From contig NZ_JAQCNJ010000006.1 in the NCBI RefSeq assembly GCF_028275055.1, forward strand, positions 1-64,000: a stretch of DNA of 64,000 nucleotides, written 5' to 3'. Below the pieces are notes generated by a model, which saw only the letters and a list, made by a program, of their open reading frames with translations, was not told the origin of the DNA and ran no database searches. This DNA is from Haloplanus sp. GTDB taxonomy: Archaea; Halobacteriota; Halobacteria; Halobacteriales; Haloferacaceae. Numbering within the stretch: position 1 is the first letter of the stretch; each line of letters opens with the position of its first letter. The translations under genes were made by a program, and so were the position numbers. Below, in pieces: positions 29,570 to 39,412 of this stretch.

Positions 29570-30520
29570 ATGGTAGCCGCTATCGAAATCGACGGTCTCA
29601 CGAAACGATACGGCGATGTGACGGCGCTAGATGGCGTCTCGCTTTCGGTCCCTGAGGGGAGTTTTTTCGGCCTGCTCGGCCCGAACGGCGCGGGGAAGAC
29701 GACGTTCATCAACATTCTCGTCGGCCTCGCCCGGAAAAGCGGCGGCGAGGCGCGTGTGTTCGGTCACGACATCGAGACCGAGTACCGCGCCGCCCGCGAC
29801 CGGGTCGGCCTCGCCCCACAGGAGTTCAACGTCGACCGCTTCTTTCCGATCCGCGAGGTACTCGAACACAAGGCGGGCTACCACGGTATCCCGAGCCCGG
29901 AAGCCCGACAACGGGCCGATGAGGCGTTGAAACAGGTCGGCATCTACGAGAAACGTGACACCCGCTTCGACTGGCTCTCCGGGGGCATGAAGCGTCGGTT
30001 TCTCATCGCCCGTGCCCTCGTCACTGACCCCGACCTCCTGATCCTCGACGAACCGACCGCCGGCGTCGACGTCCAACTCCGTCACGACCTCTGGGAGTTG
30101 ATCACCGACCTCAACGAGGGCGGGACGACCATCCTTCTCACCACCCATTACATCGAGGAGGCCGAACGCCTCTGTGACGAGGTGGCGATCCTCGATCAGG
30201 GACGGGTCGTCACGGTCGCCACGCCGGGCGACCTGATGGACCGTGGCACCGACCGCATCACCGTCACGTTCCGCGATCCGATCCGGTCGACTCCCTCCAT
30301 CGCCGCGGGCAACGGCCAGGTTGAGGCGGTCGAGATTCGGGACGGACGCCTCGTTGTCTCCGCCTCTCAGGGCGGCCTCGTTGCCCCCGAACTCGTCCGC
30401 GAACTCGACGCCGCGGGCTATGAAATCGTCGACTTGGACGTATCGCGCACCTCGCTCGAAGAGGTGTTCGTCGAACTGACCCGGTCGGACTCGTCGGTCA
30501 CCGAGGAGGGGACGGCATGA
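29570..30520 (+). CDS. ABC transporter ATP-binding protein
   Basis: GPNGAGKTTFINIL, LSGGMKRRFLIARALVTDPDLLILDEPTAG. Confidence 0.93.
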   Translation: MVAAIEIDGLTKRYGDVTALDGVSLSVPEGSFFGLLGPNGAGKTTFINILVGLARKSGGEARVFGHDIETEYRAARDRVGLAPQEFNVDRFFPIREVLEHKAGYHGIPSPEARQRADEALKQVGIYEKRDTRFDWLSGGMKRRFLIARALVTDPDLLILDEPTAGVDVQLRHDLWELITDLNEGGTTILLTTHYIEEAERLCDEVAILDQGRVVTVATPGDLMDRGTDRITVTFRDPIRSTPSIAAGNGQVEAVEIRDGRLVVSASQGGLVAPELVRELDAAGYEIVDLDVSRTSLEEVFVELTRSDSSVTEEGTA

Positions 30521-31284
30521 GTCGCCCGACCGTCCAACTCCGGACGCTGGTGCGGCGGGAGATCCTCCGGTTCGTCAGGCGACCGTACAACACGTTCCTT
30601 CCACCGATCATCACGAACACGCTGTACTTCGCCGTCTTCGGTGTTATTCTCGGCAGTCGAATCGGCTCCATCGCCGGCGTGAGTTACATCCAGTTCGTCC
30701 TCCCTGGACTGGTCGTTCTCGGATCCATCTCCGACGCCTTCGAGAACGCCTCCTTCTCCATCTTTCACGGCCGGTGGAACGACTACATCGACGCCGTAAT
30801 TGTCACGCCGATGTCGAATCTCAACATGGTCGCGTCGTACGTGATCGCGAGTGCGATCCGAGGGATCGTCACGGCGTTGCTGATCGTCGGCGTCGGCCTC
30901 GTGTTCACCTCTGTTCCCATCTCACACCCGTTCTATCTGGCCGCGAACGTTCTCGTCATCACAACACTGTTCGGTGGCCTCGGCATCATCGGCGGCCTGT
31001 GGGCCGACGATTTCGACTACCTCACGGTGATGAACCAGTTTATCCTCCGCCCGCTCGTCTTTTTCGGCGCGGTGTTCTACTCGCTTTCCGTGCTGCCGCC
31101 GCTCTGGCGACAGGTTTCCCTGCTCAACCCGATGGTGTACATGGTCAACGGCGTCAGATACGGGATGATCGGCGTCTCCGAGGTCGACCCGAACACCTCC
31201 CTGGCCGTTCTCTCGACGGCGACGGTGGCCGTTCTCGCGGCCGATTACCTCCTGTTCAGGCGCGGCTACGGACTGACGGAGTAG
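30517..31284 (+). CDS. ABC-2 type transporter permease
   Basis: ATGA overlap with ATPase; multi-TM permease. Confidence 0.9.
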   Translation: MSRPTVQLRTLVRREILRFVRRPYNTFLPPIITNTLYFAVFGVILGSRIGSIAGVSYIQFVLPGLVVLGSISDAFENASFSIFHGRWNDYIDAVIVTPMSNLNMVASYVIASAIRGIVTALLIVGVGLVFTSVPISHPFYLAANVLVITTLFGGLGIIGGLWADDFDYLTVMNQFILRPLVFFGAVFYSLSVLPPLWRQVSLLNPMVYMVNGVRYGMIGVSEVDPNTSLAVLSTATVAVLAADYLLFRRGYGLTE

Positions 31285-31397
31285 CCCGTCTCCGAGCCTC
31301 CCCCCGGACGGCAAAGGCTGGCAACGAGTGACATGGTACAATCGCCGTTTTCGTTAAACGGAGTTATTAATCGGCGGCGACCGCACAGCCAGTCGCT

Positions 31398-32297
31398 ATG
31401 TCGAACAGTCCAGACGGTTCCTCGATGACCCGGGCCCAGTCGTACGCCCTCGTCGTCGCGGCAGCCGTCCTGTTGAGTGCAATCCTCGCGCCGGTCGCCT
31501 ACGATCGGGCGACACAACCCGACAGTCGGGTCGCCGTTATCACGATCGAGGGGGCGATCTCCTCGAACACCGTGACCCCGATCCAAGAGGACCTTCGCGA
31601 GGCCCGCGAGAACGAATCGATCGATGCGGTCGTTCTGAACGTCGATAGCCCCGGCGGCGGTGCGGCCGCGAGTGAACAACTCTACCTCTCGGTTCAGCGG
31701 ACGGCCGCCGAGATGCCCGTTGTCGCCAGCGTCAAATCCGCGGGCGCGTCGGGAGCCTACTACGCGATGCTCCCCACCGAGGACATCTACGTCACGCCGG
31801 CCTCCATCGTCGGGAGTGTCGGCGTCCGGGGCGCGGCCCCCACACCGTCCCTACCCGGTGAGATCAAAAGCGGTCCGGACAAGGCCAGTTCCACGGCCGA
31901 CCGGCGTCGTGCACAGATCGAGACGCTCCAGCGCGCGTTTGTCGGGAGCGTTATGAAACACCGTGGCGACGACCTCGAACTCAGTCGAAGCGAGGTTGCC
32001 CACGGCAAGGTGTACACCGGCGCTCGCGCCGTCGACAACGGAATGGCCGACGAAATCGGCTCCTCACAGGATGCCATCCGTCGGGCGGCCGACGCGGCGG
32101 GCCTCGACGACTACGAAGTCGTCCGCAAGGAACCGCCGACCACCGGCGGTCTCCTGCTTCTCAGCACCGACGACGGCGGAACGGTCGTCGTCGAGAAGAG
32201 CCCGGTTGGCTACGACGCGGTCGACGCGCCGACGTATCTGATGGTTTACGGAACGGTCAACACACAAGACGAGGTGATCGGCAATGTCAGCGCCTAA
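31398..32297 (+). CDS. sppA: S49-family signal peptide peptidase (SppA-like)
   Basis: N-terminal TM; VVLNVDSPGGGAAASEQLYLSV, SAGASGAYYAMLPTEDIYVTPASIVGSVGV. Confidence 0.9.
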   Translation: MSNSPDGSSMTRAQSYALVVAAAVLLSAILAPVAYDRATQPDSRVAVITIEGAISSNTVTPIQEDLREARENESIDAVVLNVDSPGGGAAASEQLYLSVQRTAAEMPVVASVKSAGASGAYYAMLPTEDIYVTPASIVGSVGVRGAAPTPSLPGEIKSGPDKASSTADRRRAQIETLQRAFVGSVMKHRGDDLELSRSEVAHGKVYTGARAVDNGMADEIGSSQDAIRRAADAAGLDDYEVVRKEPPTTGGLLLLSTDDGGTVVVEKSPVGYDAVDAPTYLMVYGTVNTQDEVIGNVSA

Positions 32298-33297
32298 CTC
32301 CAGACTCGCCGCGGTGTTCGTCGTGATCGTGGTCGTTCTCGTCGGTGGCGCGGCCGCCGCCCCGTACGCCCTCGGATCGGGTGGTGGGGACGACGACCCG
32401 ACCACCGCCGCGAACCAGCAGTTCCAACCCGACTCCGTTCTCCCCGACAGCGGTGCCGAGGAGGGCGAGGTCAGCATGGACAGCGATGCGAGTGACAAAA
32501 CCGTTCTCGTCGATGTCGGGCACGCGAACGACGTCTCGGGGACACAACTCGAACCGTTGTTGTCGACGCTCGCAGAGAACGGCCATCAGGTCCGCTTCTA
32601 TCGCGGCCAGCGTCGCAGTCTCAACGAGTCGCTTCGCTCCGCCGACGCGTTTCTCGTCGTTAGTCCCCGCGAGCGGTTTACCGACGACGAACTCGCCGGC
32701 GTCCAAGCCTTCACCGACGCCGGCGGCCGCGTCCTCGTGATGGGCGACCCGCCCGCCGTCCAAGCCGGCGGCGGTCCGTTCTTCAGCCTCGGCGGGCTTG
32801 AAGAGACCGGGCCACAGACGGCGTCGCTCGGCTCGAACTACGGCATCGCCTACGGTTCGGGCTATCTTTACAACATGGCAACAAACGACAACAACTACCA
32901 GAGCATCTACGCCCGACCCGCCGGCGACTCCGCTCTCGCCGACGGCGTCGACCGTGTCGTGATGCGCGAGGCCGCCCCGATCCGAACCGGGGAGGCGACC
33001 CAGGTGCTCGTCGCATCGGAAGGAACGCAACTCTCGACGACCCGCGAGACCGGCCGCTACGCCGTGGTCGCCCGCAACGGCAACGTGGCCGCCGTCGGTG
33101 ACACCGAGTTCGTCACACGGGAGAACGCCCACGACGCCGACAACGAGGTGCTCATCGGCAACCTCGCCGACTTCCTCGTCGACGGCGACAAGGAGCCCGG
33201 CGCACCGGCCGATCCCGACTCCGATCGCCCGACGCAACCGGGCGGCGGTCCGCCCGAACCGCCCAGAACCCCGCAGCCGACCCCTGCCCCCGCCTGA
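32284..33297 (+). CDS. DUF4350-like membrane-anchored protein
   Basis: N-terminal TM; overlaps sppA; ADAFLVVSPRERFTDDELAGVQAFTDAGGRVLVMGD. Confidence 0.8.
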   Translation: MSAPNSRLAAVFVVIVVVLVGGAAAAPYALGSGGGDDDPTTAANQQFQPDSVLPDSGAEEGEVSMDSDASDKTVLVDVGHANDVSGTQLEPLLSTLAENGHQVRFYRGQRRSLNESLRSADAFLVVSPRERFTDDELAGVQAFTDAGGRVLVMGDPPAVQAGGGPFFSLGGLEETGPQTASLGSNYGIAYGSGYLYNMATNDNNYQSIYARPAGDSALADGVDRVVMREAAPIRTGEATQVLVASEGTQLSTTRETGRYAVVARNGNVAAVGDTEFVTRENAHDADNEVLIGNLADFLVDGDKEPGAPADPDSDRPTQPGGGPPEPPRTPQPTPAPA

Positions 33298-33364
33298 CCG
33301 ACCGCTCCCGGTTCAGCCCGCCGCCGGGTGAAAGAGCCAAGTCCGGCGCCCTCCCACTCCACGT

Positions 33365-33955
33365 ATGCGCCAGTTCGTCGTCATCGGCCACGACGCCCCT
33401 ACGACACCCGAGTTCGCACTCGACGACCTCACGGGCGGAGCCGGCCGCCTCGACGTGCTCTGTCGGTGTGTCACGTCGGCCTTTGTTCTCTCCCACACGA
33501 TCCGTGAGAACGTCCGCGTCCACCTCGTTCTTGCCGACGCGTTCACCGTGACGTTCGCGGGGAGCGACCTCCGCCGTCTCAACCCCGACGAGCGGAGTAC
33601 GGCCGCGCTGATCCGGGGTGCACTGGAGCGACGTGACGACGCCATTGGCCACCAACCGGTCGAGTCCAGCCCCGGTGTCTCGATCCGCCACCGGGGACTC
33701 GAACCGACGCTTGACGCCACGGCGGGGTCGGTCGTCCACCTCCACGAGGCGGGCACACCGGTCGTCGACGCCGACCCGCCGGCCGATCCCGTCTTCGTTC
33801 TCTCGGACCATCACGACTTCACCGACGAGGAGACGGCCACACTCGCCGACTGCGCCGATCTGCGGCTCCGCCTCGGCCCGCGGGCGCTCCACGCCGACCA
33901 CGCCATCACCATCGCCCACAACTACCTCGACACCGGTGGCTATCGGACGTACTGA
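33365..33955 (+). CDS. trmY: tRNA (pseudouridine(54)-N1)-methyltransferase
   Basis: MRQFVVIGHDAPTTPEFALDDLTGGAGRLDVLCRCV... LGPRALHADHAITIAHNYLD. Confidence 0.93.
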   Translation: MRQFVVIGHDAPTTPEFALDDLTGGAGRLDVLCRCVTSAFVLSHTIRENVRVHLVLADAFTVTFAGSDLRRLNPDERSTAALIRGALERRDDAIGHQPVESSPGVSIRHRGLEPTLDATAGSVVHLHEAGTPVVDADPPADPVFVLSDHHDFTDEETATLADCADLRLRLGPRALHADHAITIAHNYLDTGGYRTY

Positions 33956-34005
33956 GTGGGGCGAATCACAACTGTTAAACTCGCCGCTGGCGTTTCTCAG
34001 GTCGC

Positions 34006-34078
34006 GGGCCGGTGGGGTAGCTTGGTATCCTTCGGCCTTCGGGTGGCCGTAACCACGATTCGAATTCGTGCCGGCCCA
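34006..34078 (+). tRNA. tRNA-Pro (CGG)
   Basis: GGGCCGG/CCGGCCC acceptor, CGGCC-TTCGGGT-GGCCG anticodon arm, CACGA-TTCGAAT-TCGTG T-arm. Confidence 0.93.
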
Positions 34079-34366
34079 CTTCTCCCACGTTCAATATCGG
34101 TGAGAACCTGTCTTCGGGGGCCTAACGATGTCCTCACGGGTGGTTGTCCTGCGAGTTACGGCGCGCGTGGTGAACGCCACCGGCCCGCCCCGGATTCAGG
34201 TCGGTCACCGGGTTGCACTGGTCTGTCTCCCGTGACGACTCCCGGAAAAAAGTACTCGATGATGGTCGCCTACACCGAGGAGACGTTCACCTCCGTCGCC
34301 CAAGACGAGACAGGTGGCGGCCGACCCTGACCTGCCGTATTTGTGTGTCCCGACATCATAGGCGAT

Positions 34367-34825
34367 ATGGATTTGGATCGGTTCGCTACCGACACACCCA
34401 CCGACGACGCGCCGGCCGACGGACAGGTCTGTGTGGTCGCGACACAACCGGACACGTTCGAACGGTGCCGAGCGGGCCTGTACCCATCGCCGCGGTCCTA
34501 CCGGCGCACCCGGCGGTCGTTCGAGTGGTTGGCGTTCTACCGGACGAAGCCAGTCTCTGCAGTGACACATTACGCACGGGTAACCGACCGTGTCGACCAG
34601 ACGCGAGGCGGTCCGGGGCCGATGGATGAGAACGACTGGGTCGCGACCATCGACCCCTTCTCGGACACCGAGGCGGTGACCGTTTTCGAGTTGGGTAACC
34701 TCGTTCCGCTCGACGCACCGGTCGACAATGACGGGACGGGTGTCCGTGGGGCGTGGTACTGTTCCATCGCCGACCTCCGGGCGGCGGCGACGTTGTCGGC
34801 GCTGGCCGAACGGGCGGAGACCTGA
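34367..34825 (+). CDS. Hypothetical protein
   Basis: 152-aa ORF MDLDRFATDTPTDDAPADGQVCVVATQPDTFERCRAGLYPSPRSYR. Confidence 0.65.
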   Translation: MDLDRFATDTPTDDAPADGQVCVVATQPDTFERCRAGLYPSPRSYRRTRRSFEWLAFYRTKPVSAVTHYARVTDRVDQTRGGPGPMDENDWVATIDPFSDTEAVTVFELGNLVPLDAPVDNDGTGVRGAWYCSIADLRAAATLSALAERAET

Positions 34826-35170
34826 CAGCCCCTCTCGGGCGCAGGGTGACACACGGTCGTGCCCGCGTCCCCGTGAGCGCCGTCGACCCGCTTGCTCGTG
34901 ACGATACTGCAACGGGAGTGAATCAGTGGGGGGCACTCCCAAGCCGACCGATGGCCCGCCACCACATTGTAACCCGTCCCTTACCTGGCGGTTCGGCCAT
35001 CGGCTTCCACGGTTCCCGCCGTCGGGACGTCCCATCAACTCCTGTGAACGCCCGGCCGGTGTGCCGACCGCCGACTCGCTCACGGCCGCCACGGACCGCC
35101 TCGCCCGACGGTGCCGAGAGGCGCAACACCGGCGGTGGGTGTTTATACCTCTGACCCTCTACCCGAACCT

Positions 35171-35833
35171 GTGGACGATCCGTACGACGTACTGGGGGTC
35201 AAGCCGGACGCCGACGAGGCCGAGCTAGACCAAGCGTACCGGCGGCGTGTGGTGGAGACGCACCCGGATCAGGGCGGTTCGGTACGTGCCTTCCAGCGGG
35301 TAAAGGCGGCCTACGAGGCCGTGATGAACGACCGGGACGAGTCGGCGCCGGACGCCGACGCTGCGGCCGACACCGAGGCCGACGAGGCGTCCGACGAACG
35401 CCGCGATATCGTCTCCCGTGTTGAGTATCTGGACTACGAGGTAATCCAAGACCGCGGGTGGTCACTCGATGACGACGACCTGTTCGAGAAGGCCTCGACA
35501 GCGGGACTCGACCCGACCGCCTACGGCAAGTTCTTGATCAACCCCGGAGAAACGCTGCTCGAGGCAGCCGAGAATCGTGGGTTCGCATGGCCGTACGCTT
35601 GCCGTGGCGGTGCGTGTGCGAACTGTGCGGTCGCGGTTGTCGACGGCGAGATGGCGACGCCAGTCGATCACATCCTGCCGGCGGAGATGGTCGACCGGGG
35701 CATCCGCCTCTCCTGTATCGGCGCGCCGACGACGGAGACGCTCCAGGTCGTCTACAACGTGAAGGGACTGCCCGACCTCGACGAACTCAAACTCCCCCCG
35801 TATCGGTTCGAGCGGGCGCGGTCGACCGACTGA
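35171..35833 (+). CDS. J-domain / plant-type 2Fe-2S ferredoxin fusion
   Basis: GTG start; DPYDVLGVKPDADEAELDQAYRRRVVETHPDQGGS (J domain) and YACRGGACANCAVAVVDGEM...LSC (2Fe-2S). Confidence 0.92.
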   Translation: MDDPYDVLGVKPDADEAELDQAYRRRVVETHPDQGGSVRAFQRVKAAYEAVMNDRDESAPDADAAADTEADEASDERRDIVSRVEYLDYEVIQDRGWSLDDDDLFEKASTAGLDPTAYGKFLINPGETLLEAAENRGFAWPYACRGGACANCAVAVVDGEMATPVDHILPAEMVDRGIRLSCIGAPTTETLQVVYNVKGLPDLDELKLPPYRFERARSTD

Positions 35834-35848
35834 GCGCCGCAACGCCGG

Positions 35849-36727
35849 TCAGTGTCGCCGGGCGAGCGCCATGGCGGTCAGCGCCAGTGCCGCGGCAAGA
35901 ACCGTCAGGACACCGAAGCCGTGACCGTCGCCGACCGTAGCCGTCGCGGGGTCCGTTGGCGTCGCGGGCTGTTCAGCCCGCGTGGGCGTGGCGGGGAGTG
36001 GAGTGCCGGTCGGTGTCGGTGTGGTTGTTGATGCCGTCGTGGTGGGGGCCGACGCGGGCGTTGTCGTCGCCGTGGCCGTCGGTGTCGCCGTCGTGCCCCT
36101 CACTCGCACTGTCGCCGTTCGCGAGGCGGCATCGACGCCGCTCCCCGCCGCGGTCACCGTGTAAACACCCGGCACCGGGTCGCTGATTTCAACGCGTATC
36201 AGTCCCCTGCTCCCGGTGATCCGCCCCGTCGCCACGGTGGCCCCCGAGGGACCGACGACCGTCACGTTGAGGCGGTCGACCGCGTCGAAGTTGTACCGCG
36301 CCCTGACGGAGAGGCGGTTGAGGTGTTCGGGATCGGTGCTCCGGTTGGTGACAGTCACCGCCTGCTGGTCGCGGAGTTCGAGCGAATCGATTTCCGGCCG
36401 ACGAACGCTGAGTTCCGCCTGCACGTCGCTGTCGGTGGTCACGTAGTACGATCCGGGCTCGACGCCGTCGAAGTCGGCGGCCGCGGGGGACTCGATGGTG
36501 AACGACGCGCCGCCGCCAACGGCGCGAAACGTCGTCGCGTTGGTTCCGATCGCTCCGGAACCGCCCGACAGTTCGACCGCCGAGATGTTCAGCGTCTCAC
36601 TAACGTAGACACGAACGGGTGGCGTCGTCTCCGCCGGCTCGGATCGTGGGTCGTTGACGGCGGCCCCTGGGAGCGTGACCACGCCGACGAGGAGGACCAC
36701 GAGCAGCGGGATGACCGTTCGGCGCAT
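35849..36727 (-). CDS. Secreted surface protein with Thr-rich stalk and C-terminal TM anchor (PGF-CTERM-like)
   Basis: N-terminal signal, TPTATATTTPASAPTTTASTTT stalk, GHGFGVLTVLAAALALTAMALARRH tail. Confidence 0.78.
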   Translation of the reverse strand: MRRTVIPLLVVLLVGVVTLPGAAVNDPRSEPAETTPPVRVYVSETLNISAVELSGGSGAIGTNATTFRAVGGGASFTIESPAAADFDGVEPGSYYVTTDSDVQAELSVRRPEIDSLELRDQQAVTVTNRSTDPEHLNRLSVRARYNFDAVDRLNVTVVGPSGATVATGRITGSRGLIRVEISDPVPGVYTVTAAGSGVDAASRTATVRVRGTTATPTATATTTPASAPTTTASTTTPTPTGTPLPATPTRAEQPATPTDPATATVGDGHGFGVLTVLAAALALTAMALARRH

Positions 36728-36812
36728 GTTTCAGATTGTTGAATGGTGTATCATAAATCTATGCCGGTGGAGGCGGGGGAAGGCTGAAGAGGCGGCGTGA
36801 AAACTCTGTGGC

Positions 36813-37178
36813 ATGGACTGCCCGCAGTGTGGCGACACACTCGATACCTACGCCCTGAGCGGCCGGGAGGCGTCCGTCTGCGAGAACTGCGGCTACGTCG
36901 GCATCGACGCCGAACACCGAGGTACCCCCCGTCGGATCGAGTCGTGGAACGACGCGCTCCGACGGTTCTACGGGAGCGACGAGGACCCGAGTGTCGAACT
37001 CCGACCTCCGTTGTCCCGGCCCTCCGGGGACGACGCGAGCGATGAGTCGTGGAACGACGCGCTCCGACGGTTCTACAACCGGCAGACCGATGACACCGAC
37101 GACACCGACGCGCCGACCGGTGGCCCCGTGACGGAGGGGGATGCTACCACGAAGCCGACCGACGCCGAGACCGGATAG
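36813..37178 (+). CDS. Zinc-ribbon protein with duplicated ESWNDALRRFY motif
   Basis: CPQCGDTLDTYALSGREASVCENCGYVGID; exact 33-bp repeat 36939-36971 / 37044-37076. Confidence 0.82.
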   Translation: MDCPQCGDTLDTYALSGREASVCENCGYVGIDAEHRGTPRRIESWNDALRRFYGSDEDPSVELRPPLSRPSGDDASDESWNDALRRFYNRQTDDTDDTDAPTGGPVTEGDATTKPTDAETG

Positions 37179-37201
37179 CCGGCTTCTCGGTCACGGCCGC
37201 C

Positions 37202-38236
37202 TCAGTCTTCCGCCGACGATCCCTGCGCCTGTCGGGCGTTCTCGCCGTCGTCCTCCTGTTCCTCGTCGGAGCGGGCGGCGACGAGGGCACCGCGAGCGAC
37301 ACTGTAGAGCGGTTCGCTGACGCTCTGGACCTCGCTGATCGAGAACGGAATCGATGCCTCTTGAAGATGGTCCTCGAACAACTTCTCGAAGCCGCGGGGG
37401 CTGGAGGTGCCACCGGTGACGACGACCGGCACGTCGAGGTCCTCCTCGACGTCCTCCTCGTCGACCTCGCGGGCGATGTTCTCGATCACGTAGTCAAGCA
37501 GGTTCTCGTAGTAGATGGCGAGTGCGCCCTCGACGCCACCGACGTCGGTGCGGAAGTCGAGTTCGAAGTCGTCCTCCTTGATCGAGGTGATCTTGTCGAC
37601 GGGCGTGCCCGTCGCTTGGGCGGCCTGCTCGTCGATCCAGTCGCCCCCCCGGGCGATGGAGAACTTCATGACGGGCACCGCGTAGTACGACAGACAGACG
37701 TTGGTCATGCCCGCGCCGAACGAGACGCCGAGGCCGGTAAAGTTGTGATTGGCGAGTTCGGAGTAGATGACCGCCATCCCCTCGTTGATCGGTTCGGTCT
37801 CATAACCCATGTCGCCAAGCATCGATTCGAGGGTCTTCTCGTGGTACAGCGTCGAGAGCTTCGAATCGATCGGGTCGGCCGGACTGGAAAAGTAGAGCCG
37901 TTCGCCCGGGTGGTCGGGCTGGCCGACCACCTGTTCGGTGATCAGTTTGATCATCGGGATGGCCGAGGACTCCTCCGAGGAGAGGATGCCGTGTTGCATC
38001 GGGCGGCGCGTCTCCTCGTTGAAGATGTTGGCGAAGTTCAGGGCGTCGTCGCCGACGACGTACACCTTGTCGTCTTTCCGGATGTGGAGAACGTCGCTCC
38101 GGGAGAGCATCTGCTCCGCCATATCGGAGTACTCGATTTCCACGAAGGAGTTGCGTTGCTGGACGAAGACCGTCTCCGCCCCCTCCTGCTGTGCCGAGAT
38201 GAGGTTCATCGTCCCGACGTCTAGGCCTTTTGCCAT
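37202..38236 (-). CDS. Actin/MreB-superfamily cytoskeletal protein (volactin family)
   Basis: [18 protein letters not shown]...[35 protein letters not shown]...[17 protein letters not shown]. Confidence 0.82.
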   Translation of the reverse strand: MAKGLDVGTMNLISAQQEGAETVFVQQRNSFVEIEYSDMAEQMLSRSDVLHIRKDDKVYVVGDDALNFANIFNEETRRPMQHGILSSEESSAIPMIKLITEQVVGQPDHPGERLYFSSPADPIDSKLSTLYHEKTLESMLGDMGYETEPINEGMAVIYSELANHNFTGLGVSFGAGMTNVCLSYYAVPVMKFSIARGGDWIDEQAAQATGTPVDKITSIKEDDFELDFRTDVGGVEGALAIYYENLLDYVIENIAREVDEEDVEEDLDVPVVVTGGTSSPRGFEKLFEDHLQEASIPFSISEVQSVSEPLYSVARGALVAARSDEEQEDDGENARQAQGSSAED

Positions 38237-38366
38237 ACGGGTGTGATGCCCCGTCGCCATCATAAACGTTTCCGCCAAAGTGTCGACGGATTATATAGAC
38301 CTGACACACGTCAGACGACGAAAATCGGGACACACCGGGTGACTGCGCGCCGGCGTGCCCGTGTCG

Positions 38367-39308
38367 TCACCACGAGAACAGGTTTTTTGCGCGGTCGACG
38401 AACCCCTCGTCGTCCTCGGTGGCCACTTCCTCCGCTTGCTGTTGTTGGCGGAGTTCGCTCAGCGCCGCCGTCTGGTCGTCGACTCCGGAGGCAGTGTCGG
38501 TGTTCTGCTCGCGGCCTTGCAGTTTTTGCAGGTTCGAGAGCGCGTCGTCGACGCCATCCCCGGACGACCGGACGGTCGTTGCCTCCGCGTTCTCGAAAGC
38601 CTCGCGGTCGACCTCCACGTCGGCATCCGTGTTCAGTTCGAGGCGTTTCGTCTCCGTCCGATCGACCCCGCCCCACGAGAGGTCGGCGTCGGCCATCGCT
38701 TCGTCGATGTCGCGACGCACCCGCTCCTCCGAGACGGAGTCGGTCGTCCCGCCGCCGGCCCCGGCGTCGCCCCCGCTCCTCCCGGCGTCCACCGCCCCGC
38801 TACCGGTCACCGCGTCGTCGCTTTCGGTTCCGGCGCGTGCCACCTGGTGGCCCACGAGAGCCGCCCCCGTCGCCCCGACAACGGCGACGAGGCCAACGGC
38901 GTACACGGCGATGATCTGTGCGCTGTAGTCCGGCGCCCGCGAGACGTTCCAGTTCATCGGATAGACCGACGCGAACGCCCCGACAGCGATGAGACACACC
39001 GCGACCCCGGCGAGGGCAGCGTACCGCATCCGGCCGTCGCCCGGCAGGAGGACGACGATGCCGAGCAACAGCGCCGGAAACCCACCCGCCGACGCCACCA
39101 CCGCCACCTCCCGGAGGGCGAAGGCGGTGTCTCCCGGATCACTGGCGAGCGCCGACAGAAAGAACACGACGATACCGATGGCCCCGAGGGTAATACCCCC
39201 AAAGAAGAGCGCGAACCCCAGATAGACGTCGGTCTCCGTCTCGGGGGCTCCGATGTATCGCTCGTACAACTCGAAGAGTGCGTTGTCGGGGGTACTGTCA
39301 GGGGTCAT
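38367..39308 (-). CDS. Membrane protein with acidic cytoplasmic tail, upstream of the volactin-like gene
   Basis: several predicted TM segments in N-terminal half, then about 150-aa soluble tail ending DDEGFVDRAKNLFSW. Confidence 0.8.
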   Translation of the reverse strand: MTPDSTPDNALFELYERYIGAPETETDVYLGFALFFGGITLGAIGIVVFFLSALASDPGDTAFALREVAVVASAGGFPALLLGIVVLLPGDGRMRYAALAGVAVCLIAVGAFASVYPMNWNVSRAPDYSAQIIAVYAVGLVAVVGATGAALVGHQVARAGTESDDAVTGSGAVDAGRSGGDAGAGGGTTDSVSEERVRRDIDEAMADADLSWGGVDRTETKRLELNTDADVEVDREAFENAEATTVRSSGDGVDDALSNLQKLQGREQNTDTASGVDDQTAALSELRQQQQAEEVATEDDEGFVDRAKNLFSW

Positions 39309-39412
39309 GGAATGAGTCTATAGGCTCATCACACAAGACTGTTGCCGACCGTCTGACGCGGATCTGACGCCGTATCCGAAGGCTTATCATCGAACTCGCC
39401 GACCCACGTACG

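Noticed and set aside
34232-34330. 32-aa GTG ORF downstream of tRNA-Pro (MTTPGKKYSMMVAYTEETFTSVAQDETGGGRP)
   Set aside because: Too short, no family recognised, and no att-like direct repeat of the tRNA 3' end was seen to suggest an integrated element
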